64,000 nucleotides of DNA from assembly GCA_017163975.1 (NCBI GenBank), contig JAFFSR010000315.1:1077001-1141000 (forward strand), in the 5' to 3' direction. This DNA comes from Anastatus disparis. Taxonomy: Eukaryota > Arthropoda > Insecta > Hymenoptera > Eupelmidae. The notes below the pieces were generated by a model that saw nothing but the letters and a program-made list of their open reading frames with translations, was not told the DNA's origin and made no database searches. A program made the position numbers and the translations under genes. Positions 35,542 through 44,985 of the stretch are shown piece by piece; the stretch's first letter is position 1, and each line of letters starts with the position of its first letter.

Positions 35542-35639
35542 CCTCTAGAGGATGAAGAAAGATTTTTCTTTCTTCTTTTTTAAGAATAGATAAATATGTA
35601 GAATGTATGAAAAATATGAATAGCGGAATGAGTGTAATA

Positions 35640-35724
35640 TAGCTATGTTTTCATGCTAGTCCCAAGCCTGGATAAATTGCAGAGAGCACTCACATTGGCT
35701 TTCTTAGTCTATGCACTATATATT

Positions 35725-35808
<84 letters not shown>
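35640..35808. repeat. Repeat fragment plus (TA)40 tract
   Basis: ATGCTAGTCCCAAGCCTGG resembles ATGCTGGTCTCAAGCCC at 1,910, suggesting a shared dispersed-repeat fragment. A (TA)n tract of about 80 bp follows at 35,728-35,808. Confidence 0.6.
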
Positions 35809-35813
<5 letters not shown>

Positions 35814-36268
35814 ATATGTATATGTTTATCTACGTTTGTACACTTGCGAGTGTGCATAGAATAATATTTGTATTTGAATGAATTATAAGATGTGCCTAAA
35901 TATTTAAGGAAAAAAATAATCCTAAGATGTCATATTTTTGTCTTAGTCTTGTCTTGATCGTGCCTTTAAAGAGAAAAACGATTGAATAAGGTCCTTAGGT
36001 ATATAAAACAATTCAAAATAGTTTCGAAAATATATACAGTCATATATACATAATTTCCAGACAATTAAAGATTGATAGTAGAATTTTTCATAGTAAAATG
36101 CCTTAAAACTAAATAAAAATATGAAAAAACACTGAAAAAAGAGGTTTTTAGCAAAATAGCTAAAAATTAGCTGAATTAAGATGAATTTAAGCTTGTAGTA
36201 AACTTGGTAATAGCCAATTTTAAGTTTTGTATATAACGATGTATCATAACATATTAGCTTAAGATTAA
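35809..36268. other. AT-rich interval, no supported gene
   Basis: A 119-codon minus frame (35,943-36,302) is F/Y/I/K-rich, overlaps the MITE at 36,269 and looks like chance. Confidence 0.5.
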
Positions 36269-36417
36269 CCTTTAGAGCGCCGAGGTTTTGAAAAATTTGC
36301 AAATTGTATTTTTCTATAGAAATGTGGTCTAAGGTCCTTAAGTAAGGGCTAAACTAAGTTAAGATGTTAGCGTGTCGGATCCCTTACGCCTAGAGGCGTA
36401 TCCCAGCGCTCTAAAGA
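36269..36417. mobile_element. 149-bp piggyBac-type MITE
   Basis: The ends are CCTTTAGAGCGC and, inverted, TCTTTAGAGCGC. TTAA sits on both sides (36,265-36,268 and 36,418-36,421), the target site of piggyBac elements. No ORF. Confidence 0.75.
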
Positions 36418-36724
36418 TTAATAATAGATAAAAAATAGGTAATAACATCTTTTTTAGAATTGAATTAGCTTATTATCCTAAAATAAGGCCGTATTCGGTG
36501 GAATACCTATAGATTATGCTAAATTCGTATAAGCATTGCATACATTCATGCTAATATCTCGTCGATACTCTCCAAGGGAGTATTAATGGATCAATACTCC
36601 CTGAGAAAATATTGGACGATTGAAAATCGTCGAAATATTGCTCAGCATGGCTGTACATGACGCGAAAGACATCGATTTGTAGGTAAGTGAAAACAAAAAA
36701 ATGTCATTTGATATGTCAATGCTT

Positions 36725-36912
36725 TGTAACGTTCCGGCGTTATTTATATTGTTAAATTATTTTATTTAATATATAAATTATAACCGTAAATATCACAGGT
36801 CTGAATACGTCGAGCGGATGCGCGTTCAGACGTGAGCGTGGCAGATAATGAGGCGAACGGGGAAGTTATTTTGCGGGCTCGTGAACCCGGGTTAAATCGC
36901 AAGAGAGAGAGA

Positions 36913-36949
<37 letters not shown>

Positions 36950-37911
36950 ACAGTAATTTATTAATTCTAACCTTGTTTGTAGTCTATTAGTTGTAGCTGG
37001 CTAGTTGCTGATCGCTGATCCTGTCTGAAATGGGATCGGTGGTTCTTTTAATAAATGGAACTGCCCTTTTATTGAAGTGAATTTCCTTTTTATTGTACAC
37101 AATTGTTTTTATAGAATGTTTTATTTCACGTACAAGTTTTTATTTGACACAAGTTTATTCGGAATGATTTTTATTTTTATACACAAGTTTATTCGGAATG
37201 GTTTTATTTTACACGCACGATTTATTGCATGTAAGCGGATATTTATTAGTGCACAATTTGTCCCTGGTACACTGATATATTTATTTTATATTTTATTATT
37301 GAAATTTTACTAACACCGAGATTAACAATTATGAAAAGAGAAAAATAAAGTTAGATATGACCGATCTATTAGACTGGTAAACTTTGAGTGAACGTTTAAG
37401 TGGCTTATGAAGAAGCCAAAAGCGAAAATTTTAAGAGAAAATATGGAAAAGACCCCGCTTATGGGGATAATATTGAAATGTAAGATAATATAAGTATTCG
37501 TCTATTGTGACGAATTTGAATATCTAACTTGTAGTGTATTGTAGTAAGAGCTGTACCAAGTACTATCTGTAACAATGAAAATTTTGGGTCTTTTATACCT
37601 AAAAGATAGACCTGTATCTTAGCGGTGGTCGGTCGTAGGAAAACACCTGTGTTTGCTCCTCTTCAATTGAGTTGTCAAAATTTGACATGTACCTGTCATA
37701 TTATTTGCGAATAGCAAATATGGTACATATCATGATTCGACAAGTCAATCTATTTAAAAGAAGAACACCTGTGTTGTCGCACGACGTTATCTGGGCGGTG
37801 CATATTAATTAAGGTAAAAGTTTGAGCACTGGCCATTGCGAAGAGTTTAGAATCATTAGTATTTTCTAATTAATGAAATAGAAATTAATAGGAAACAGCT
37901 AGTATGTTACA
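36725..37911 (-). repeat. 3' LTR of errantivirus-like element
   Basis: On the minus strand it runs from TGTAACATACTAGC (37,911 downward) to CGGAACGTTACA (36,725), with TGTAAC/GTTACA inverted borders. A short purine tract, GGGAGG, directly precedes it. A TATA box (TATAAAA, about 37,592-37,598) and AATAAA (37,068-37,073) are in the right order. Length is 1,187 bp. No partner LTR is visible up to 64,000. Confidence 0.7.
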
Positions 37912-38098
37912 CCTCCCAACGCGAAAGTGTTCATTGTCCTCGATGAAGTCCAGCTATGGCCAGGGTTCAAACTTTTTCTCGCGGATACAAAAATAGTGCA
38001 TAAAATATTTCGGATACATAAAGAAAGAGGGTGTATAAAATATGGCGGATACATAAGAAAATTTGCGCTCGCTATGGTTTACAACAAAAAAAGAATTC

Positions 38099-38407
38099 TT
38101 AAAAACATTCTAGGTGTTTATCTTCTTTCTCATCAACTTCTTCTTCTGTTTTAATATAGTAATGTTCCTTCAATTGCCTTATTTCTTGTTCGGTGAAATG
38201 TTTATATAACATACATTCATCCCATGTCGAGAGTGGGACTCGTGTCAACTCATTGTGCAGATGGAATATGAATGTCGTGGGCGACATGCACAGCGGTCGC
38301 CGACAATGTTTGCAGAAGAATTTGCTATTCTTTTGGATGTGGCAGGGCACATGTCCTGGGTTGAACCCAAGATCGTGAAGGGTTTTCATTTTCTGTTGGA
38401 AATTCAT
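38099..38407 (-). CDS. Small Cys-rich accessory protein (ORF-Y) of errantivirus-like element
   Basis: The frame has 102 codons from the ATG at 38,407, which directly follows a splice-acceptor sequence. Residues 22-51 hold a likely metal-binding cluster: PCH, then CKHCRRPLC, then FHLH. The C-terminus is acidic (EEEVDEKEDKH). It is the last gene before the 3' LTR (188 bp away). It has no stop or shift. No family was recognised. It could be a retroviral-type accessory protein or the last exon of the gene upstream. Both readings are inference. Confidence 0.55.
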   Translation of the reverse strand: MNFQQKMKTLHDLGFNPGHVPCHIQKNSKFFCKHCRRPLCMSPTTFIFHLHNELTRVPLSTWDECMLYKHFTEQEIRQLKEHYYIKTEEEVDEKEDKHLECF

Positions 38408-38424
38408 CTGGAAGAATAATATTT
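38408..38424 (-). promoter_or_regulatory. Splice acceptor abutting ORF-Y ATG
   Basis: The minus strand reads ATTATTCTTCCAG|ATG, a pyrimidine tract and CAG directly before the start codon. Confidence 0.55.
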
Positions 38425-38432
38425 TCTATGTT

Positions 38433-39419
38433 TTAGAGATTTGTTATTATTACTATTATTACTAATACTATTGTTAATGTTATTTCTGTTATTACTAATA
38501 TCGCTACAATCATTATTTTTATTACAATAATGAAGGGAAAAAGAGGGTAAGGAGAAGAAGAAAGACGGAAAAAAAAGAAAAAGGGTAGGAGGAATTGAGA
38601 GGAAGACCATTTTGTCCGCGGTCGATCGTTCACGAAGGCGCTGCCCTGGTCTTGAATCTGGTTACTTCGTCTAAACGTTGTACCGATACAACCCTTGCAG
38701 TCTTCGGCCTTTTGTACTCGTAATAGTTTTTTGTTGCAATAAGTGCACCGGAGGTGTCTAGGCCGCTGGAAAGATACCAGGTGGAATTCCTTATGGTCTC
38801 CATAACTTTTTCCGTGTCTTGCCGATATTCTATAACAGATCCGGCAAATTACCCTTTGGTTTACTTCACTATAATATAATTTTTCCTTGATACAGCTGGT
38901 AACGCAATAGGACAAGGCGATGACTGTATATCCGTCCCTCAGATAAGGGAATACGGTGATGTCTTGCGTTGGTATAGGAGTCGGTAATCGCTCAAAGGCT
39001 GATATCTCTTCTTCTATTTTATCAGTCACTGTTTCTTCTATTATCTGCTTGCCTCCCAGATCCCTAATTTCGTTTTGATGCGATTTGAGAGTCTCTAGGC
39101 AGGTTGTGCACTCTGATGCCGGCCGAGTTATTAACAGGATGTTTCCGCATCCATTGCATTCAGTATGCAATGGTTCGGTGTAGCGGAACCTGTGAAAGGT
39201 GCAATACCCTTCATAGTTTTCCGTGTAACCGGTCCGATCAAAACATCGGGCACACAGCAGCTTACGACTCAGTGGGCTAAAATACACCTGCGTTCTTATC
39301 CTTGGTCCTAGGTTGACGCAACAGCTTATTATTGCTATCTCTAAACTTTGGAGACTGTTGGATGAGTCCTGGTCAGCGTTGATGTTGGAAATCTCTTGGG
39401 CAATTCCTTCGCTGGCCAT
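38433..39419 (-). CDS. Accessory protein with duplicated Cys-rich domain (ORF-X)
   Basis: The ATG at 39,419 directly follows an acceptor. About 265 credible codons follow. Two copies of one cysteine/histidine domain are visible. The first has C33/C34, C56-x2-C59, H76, C88-x2-C91 and C104-x2-C107. The second has C172/C176, C192-x2-C195, H213, C225-x2-C228 and C241-x2-C244. The second half repeats the spacing nearly exactly, and PLHTECNGC corresponds to PRHLRCTYC. This implies an internal duplication of a zinc-binding fold. An acidic linker (EEEISAFERL) joins them. After about residue 265 the frame enters a pyrimidine-rich tract that looks like intron leading to the ORF-Y acceptor. Function unknown; nucleic-acid or protein binding is plausible. 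Confidence 0.6.
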   Translation of the reverse strand: MASEGIAQEISNINADQDSSNSLQSLEIAIISCCVNLGPRIRTQVYFSPLSRKLLCARCFDRTGYTENYEGYCTFHRFRYTEPLHTECNGCGNILLITRPASECTTCLETLKSHQNEIRDLGGKQIIEETVTDKIEEEISAFERLPTPIPTQDITVFPYLRDGYTVIALSYCVTSCIKEKLYYSEVNQRVICRICYRISARHGKSYGDHKEFHLVSFQRPRHLRCTYCNKKLLRVQKAEDCKGCIGTTFRRSNQIQDQGSAFVNDRPRTKWSSSQFLLPFFFFFRLSSSPYPLFPFIIVIKIMIVAILVITEITLTIVLVIIVIITNL

Positions 39420-39440
39420 CTATGAGGACAAAACAATCAG
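39420..39440 (-). promoter_or_regulatory. Splice acceptor abutting ORF-X ATG
   Basis: The minus strand reads GATTGTTTTGTCCTCATAG|ATG. Confidence 0.6.
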
Positions 39441-39498
39441 AAAAAGGTAAAATAAAAAAAAAGGTTTTTTTTGAGAATAGAAGAGGCAAGGAAGAAAA

Positions 39499-41145
39499 CT
39501 ACAAACATGCATAGAAAAGACAGAATAGTATGTAAAGAGGGAAATTATACATAAAATTATTTATAATCCAAGTCTTCTTTCTGGTCAGCGTCTTCTTGTG
39601 TCTTAATTTTTTTTTTTTTTTTTTTTTTTGGAGGATTGGGGTGCCTAAGTCTGGTGGAAACCTGTATAACTGAGGTGGGTCCTTTGGTAAAGAAAGTCTT
39701 ATGTCCAGTAGTAATTCCGCAGGTGGTGGTAGTAGAAGTTCCATTTCTGCAAATCTACGCTTCTTATCCTTGCAGAGCTTGATTTTCCACGTTATCCATG
39801 TAGTGATGCCCATGATCGTAGCCGTTATCGATAGGATCATATAGTATAATGGTGGTATGCTGATGCGTTTTGTTATGGTGAAGTGCAGGGTGGAGTTAAA
39901 GTGCTGTCCTCCTTTCCTTGTAGTTGTTTTTCCCTTTAGCGTTGTATATGGTGTTGTTAGGGTGCATTCTGGCGCGATCCATATGATTCCAATCCCTTTT
40001 ATAGTCTCGCTGTAATTTTGATTGCAGGTGATCTTGATTTCTTCAGTGATGGGTGTAGAGAAGATCCATTCCCCAGTCATTTCCAGTAGTTCGAAGGTCG
40101 TTTTTGTGTCATTGTAGGTTGAGATGATACATCGGTTGAATTCATTTGGTGAGGTGGTGGTTCGGAGGGTTGACTCGCAAGTAGGCTCGGTGTAGATTTT
40201 AGTTGGTTGCGGGCAGAAGATGACGTCGTTGCTCTTGAAACATTTGCTGATGTCATCCAGTAGTACATATTGTCTCGTTATGTTGTTTGTTGCGATCTAT
40301 ATTGATGTTAGTGAAATTGTGGCCATGGTGTTATCAACTTGAGGTACTGGAACACGGTGCATTTTGTATAGGTTGAACGTTGTCGTCGTGTAAGTAGAGA
40401 CATTCAGCTGGATATTTATGCTGAACGCGAACTTGGATACCATGATCCGAGATATTCTTCCGAGTTCCTTGAGTGATGGGTCCAGTGGCGGGAGCTGTGA
40501 TTTAGTTTTCATTTTGCTTGTTTCGTTGAAGATAGCTTCTAGCTGGTACTCGGGTATTAAGTTTGGGTTTACTATTCCTGTTTGTAGCTTTACTATTATG
40601 TCCCTGATCCTCTGGTATATTTTGACGTGATCTGCTAGGTTAGTTATTGTATTGGTGATCCATGACTGGAAGTTATGGTGTAAGTAGTTATTTAATGACG
40701 GGAATTTCGGTCTTGATGAGTGAACTTGGAAAATTTTGTCAGAGATTCTATTGCACGGGATAGTTGGTGTGAAGGAAAATTCTTCGTGGTTTTTCCTGAT
40801 TGCCACCAATTCGAATGTTTCTTTCCTAAGTTGTTCTGTGGTGTTTATCAGAGTGTTTAGGTAGTCCATTCCCGTGAGTTGTCGTTCCTTACAGAAGAAT
40901 ACGCAGAATTTTTTTGTAGTCTGGATGTCATCTATAAAGGTCCTTTCATCATGATATAGTTGGAGGAGGTTGATGTTAGTGTTGAGTGTCCAAACATCGT
41001 TTTGGTAGTAGTAATCTTCTATTGGTTCGTAGTGAATCCCCGATTGATTTGTCAAGGTTGTAATTGAGTAGGGTAGTTTTGTTTTCTGAGGTGTGGTCAC
41101 TACTATGATAAAGAAAAGTATAAGGAAAGTAGTTAGGAAGGACAT
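39499..41145 (-). pseudogene. Third env-like gene (env3), one internal stop
   Basis: The ATG at 41,145 directly follows an acceptor. A signal-peptide-like start (FLTTFLILFFIIVV) precedes GIHYEP and NDVWTLNTNINL, the N-terminal signature shared with the other two copies. The frame is open to 40,297 and interrupted by one TAG near 40,294. Beyond it comes DDISKCF (matching DISKC in env2), then a transmembrane segment (YYMILSITATIMGITTWITW) and a cytoplasmic tail. A 24-bp A run (39,606-39,629) codes a lysine run in the tail. No furin-type site or fusion-peptide pattern was seen, unlike env1. It probably encodes a membrane glycoprotein relative; this copy is broken. Confidence 0.6.
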
Positions 41146-41166
41146 CTGTAGGAAAAAAAAGTTCTC
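41146..41166 (-). promoter_or_regulatory. Splice acceptor abutting env3 ATG
   Basis: The minus strand reads ACTTTTTTTTCCTACAG|ATG. Confidence 0.65.
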
Positions 41167-41271
41167 GTTAGGTCGAGCTATTCATTACTTCATGCAGTGT
41201 TAAACTAAATAAAATGCATGCATTAGTGTTAGGCAATGGTTTTTAATTTCTCGAAGAGATGTGCTTCCCTT

Positions 41272-42889
41272 TTATATTAATTTTTTTTTTTTTTTTTTTT
41301 TAACTTGTTTTGGGGGAGACACTGTATCGTATATAGGGTCTGTCTTTGTCGGTTCGTCAGTAGCATCTAGTTCGTTGGGGTTTGTTTCATCCTGTTTTAC
41401 AGTCTCATTTTTTTGTGGGTTAATAGGGATGAGTTCCTCTTGTTTTTCGGTGTCGTCTGTCTGTAAGGAGTAGTTATATTTCATCTTCCTGTTTATAATC
41501 CATGATATGATTAAGCCAACAGTTGTTATTAATGCCATCCCAATGATTGTCAAATACGTTAAGTTGGTTTCTTTGGTTTCGTTTATATCCGTGGATATTA
41601 TTTTGTTTGTGTAAGTGAAATATTCCTTCAGTTTGTTTTCTTTCATTGATGGTATTAAAGTTGCATATGTAGTTGAAGCTTGGCAATCTGGTTGCATTTC
41701 TACAATTCCTATTCCATGGATTTCTACGTTTGTGTCGTCATTATTCCAGCAGGTTATGTGCAAACTTTCTGATTTTGGTGCGGAAAAGATCCAGGCATTG
41801 GTATCTTGAAGGTCTGTCCAGGTGGTCCGTATTATTTGCGTTGTTTTTATTTGGCATTTTTCCGCGGGTGAGTCAGTTAATAATTGGATTTCACAACTGT
41901 TTCCTGAGTTGATTACTCTTGGTATATTGCAGTACATTGTTTCCTTTATTTTGACGCATTTGCTAATGTCCTTTTCTTCGTATAACGTACGGTTTGTTCC
42001 TTCGGTTGGTGCAGATATGTATTCCCCTCTTGGTATGATTGGGTTGATGTCGTTGGTATGGTAATGGGGTATATTTTGTAGAGTTTTAGGCCGTCGTCTC
42101 TGTACAGTGGTATTTCTATCTTGATGTATATGTTGTCCTGAGTCCTCCGTGGTTTACAGGATATTATTTTGTTAAATGTGTTTGAAAACGGGTGTGGCAT
42201 GGCTATCCTTTCGTATGGTTCTGGCTGTATATAGTATAGAAGTCTTCTATGTCAATGAGTTTGTGATTTAGCTGACCCATTTGAGCTGACTCTATTACAT
42301 CTATTATTATTTTATATAGATTGATGTGTAATTCCAAAAATTCTTTTATTTTTGCTAACCTCGGCTCGGCTGCTCCTATATAATCAGTGATTGTATGTGC
42401 AAGCGAGTTGTTTCTTCTGAATTCTATGTAATCATTGATATCTTTAAGTTCCTTTGCTATTTTTCGAGACGTTTCAAGTTCTGTATTCACTCTATTGATG
42501 ATTGAGGTAGAGGCTTCGTCAGTCTCTGCTGGTAATGATATTTCGTCGATGGTTGAAAATAGACTATCCGCTTGGTCCAGGAGGCGACTTCTTTGTCTCG
42601 TTTGCGTGTAATATAATTGACATACTGTTATTGTTCTGTCACACGTGCTGGTCAGGTTATTTATTGTTTCCTGTGCTTTAATAGTTCCATGACTAATTTC
42701 GTGTAGGTTGATTATTACAGCGAGTGTCCATTCATCCGTCTGGTGTCGTATTGGTCCAAGGTAGTGGAAGTAGATCCCAGGATTAGAGTCGAGGTTGGTT
42801 ATCAGTGCCATTTTTGATTGTGCATCTATCATATTAATCAATGCTCCTATGATCCAGATTTTTAGCGAAACATGCGGTATATAAATCAT
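41272..42889 (-). pseudogene. Second env-like gene (env2), frameshifted
   Basis: The ATG at 42,889 lies one base after an AG. A hydrophobic start (IWIIGALINMIDAQ) precedes NPGIYFHYLGPIRH and DEWTLAVIINL, matching env1 (NPGIYYERLQDIRY, DWKVIVFIDI). A helical heptad-like region follows. Frames change near 42,203 and 41,946. The C-terminal part has DISKC upstream, GIGIVEMQPDC (compare GVGILQLRPKC in env1), a transmembrane helix (IIGMALITTVGLIISWII) and a charged tail ending in lysines coded by a 23-bp A run (41,280-41,302). No clear furin site. It is homologous to env1 by shape and motifs and broken by at least two shifts. Confidence 0.65.
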
Positions 42890-42890
42890 T

Positions 42891-42915
42891 CTGTTTTCTC
42901 TTTTCCTTTTCTGTG
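42891..42915 (-). promoter_or_regulatory. Weak splice acceptor one base before env2 ATG
   Basis: The minus strand reads AAGAGAAAACAG|A-ATG. The tract is purine-rich, so this is the weakest of the five acceptors. Confidence 0.3.
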
Positions 42916-42990
42916 AACATGAGGAATTTATTAACTTGTAAGGGTTAGTAAGCAGATGTGAAGTTAGTTCATTTCATCGTCTGTATGATC

Positions 42991-44966
42991 TTAAGTATTG
43001 TCGATGGGTGCTGAATTGTGACTCGATCTTGGTGAAACAGATGGAGTGTTGATCGATTTAGATGGAGCATGGTATGATTGAGAGGGATGTTCGACGACGT
43101 TTATAGGCCGCAGGACATCGAAGGTATAACTTTCCGAGTCGGTTGGATCGTTTCGTGTTTTATGGTTGAGAGAGCGTATTTTGCTGTATTTAAGGCAACA
43201 TATTATTATTATTATCATTATTATTATTATTATCGTAGTATTTAATCCGATTGTTCCGTATGAGACGAAGTGTGTTAGTTTTCTATTGTTGATTTTTTCT
43301 ATGATTTTGTCGTATTTGTTCTGAATTTCGTTTAAGCTCATTTCCGATTCGAGCTTCCCCACTGTGTATTTGGGTGGGGTGAATGTCAAAGAATCGTTTA
43401 ATATTGAAATTTTTTTAAAGAAATTACCGTCAATTTGTGTGATGTTTAGGTGAATTTGGGGTAGGTATAAGAATTCCTCCGTGTTTCCTAGTGTTTTGAG
43501 TCCGGTAAGCGTTATATGGTTGTGTCGTGCTGAGCATTTCGGCCTAAGTTGGAGTATTCCAACTCCTGATATTTTTACTAATTCGTGTTGTTGTCCCGGG
43601 CATAATATTTGGATCACATTTGTACCGTGAACGGAATAGAGCCATCCGTCCATTGATTCTAAATGGGTCCAGTACGGTTTGTAATTGTGTGTTATGCTTA
43701 TGGAGCAGAGATTGATATTTTTGTCGCTGGGTTGGTTCAGCAGTAAATACTCGCATGCCATGTTGTTATCTGATTCGTATATCGGTGCGATGCGTGTGCA
43801 TATTTTATTGTGTAATGTGTGTTTACACATTTTTAAGTCTAGGTCGGACAAAAGGCTGTATGCTCTCTTGTCGTTACTTAACGAGATGTATGGTGTCTGC
43901 GGGGCGATATATGCTGTAACTAAGTAATCATTCTGTTGTTGTGGAATGGGTGTATTTTATATAGTTCGGTCGGGAATTTGCTTAACATGGGGATTCTCAT
44001 TTCTATTAAAAACTTGCCGTTTCTGTATCCGAGGCGGACGGTGACTATTTCTGTAAGTTTATCTATTCGTGCGTGAGCTATTGGGATAGGGAATTCGTAT
44101 TCTGGGTGTAAATCTATAATTTATCTAATTACTTTTTGCAGGGTGGTCGTAGTCATAAGTGAGGTATGCATACGTCCAATGCGAGTGGCGTTTACAGCTT
44201 CCTGTAACGTCTTCAATGTTTCTTTATATAAAGTTAACACGGTCTCTATGTAATTGATCGTTCCCGAAAAATGTTTGATTACATTTAAGTAATGCCATAG
44301 ACCGCTGATATCGTCCATTTCGTTGATGACCTTTAAGTAAAGGTCGTAGGTTTTTTGTATACCTACACTGTTTTCTTTTACCTGGGTACTGATGGAGGCT
44401 AATTTATGTTGCACTATGTGTGCTTCTTCCTTAGCTATCCTAGCTATTTCATTTTCTTCTTTGTATAACTGGGCGATATGTTTTTCGCATATCTGCCCAT
44501 CTTTTTCCAAAAGGGTCCCGAACAGTGACCTGCTGATACTGCCGATGAATCCGAAAGGTACGCTTCTCTTTTTTATTGTCGGTAAGTCGGAGGCCGATGG
44601 CTCAAGGTACTATACTTCGCTCATTGAGTCTAGTAGATCTGTGTGCAGTTGGTTTATCAGCTTGTTTTCTTCTTCTAAGAAGTATATCCTTTTTACCAAT
44701 GTGTCGCATAGTTCGGGGTAATCCTGGGCGTGTACGCATTTATCCCTGAGGCCTTGGAAAGTTATGCTGATAAAGGTGACATTTCAATGCAGGGGTTTTA
44801 TGTCAATGAAAACAATTACCTTCCAGTCAGTCTCAGAATATCGAATATCTTGTAATCTCTCGTAGTATATTCCGGGATTGTTGTTTAAAATTTGAATTAT
44901 GTAATTTTCGCCCAGTACCGGTGTAATTGTTGTTAAGGCTATGATGATGGTCCACATCTTTCTCAT
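42991..44966 (-). pseudogene. env: First env-like gene (env1), F-type fusion glycoprotein, broken
   Basis: The ATG at 44,966 directly follows an acceptor, just after the pol stop. A signal peptide (MWTIIIALTTITPVLG) precedes NNPGIYYE and DWKVIVFIDI. About 44,540-44,580 encodes a basic KKRS followed by PFGFIGSISRSLFGT, the furin-type site plus fusion peptide seen in insect errantivirus and baculovirus F-type envelopes. A long heptad region follows (44,510-44,121). The C-terminal block (43,851-42,991) has GVGILQLRPKC, an isoleucine-rich transmembrane helix and a serine-rich tail. Breaks: a frame change near 44,784, one stop near 44,610, and at least one change between 44,121 and 43,851. Membrane fusion is the family role; this copy cannot make the full protein. 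Confidence 0.75.
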
Positions 44967-44985
44967 CTGAAACAAAATGTTTCTA
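44967..44985 (-). promoter_or_regulatory. Splice acceptor abutting env1 ATG
   Basis: The minus strand reads ACATTTTGTTTCAG|ATG, starting right after the pol stop codon. Confidence 0.65.

Noticed and set aside
35943..36302. 119-codon minus-strand frame
   Set aside because: F/Y/I/K-rich translation of AT-rich DNA overlapping a piggyBac-type MITE; no motif.
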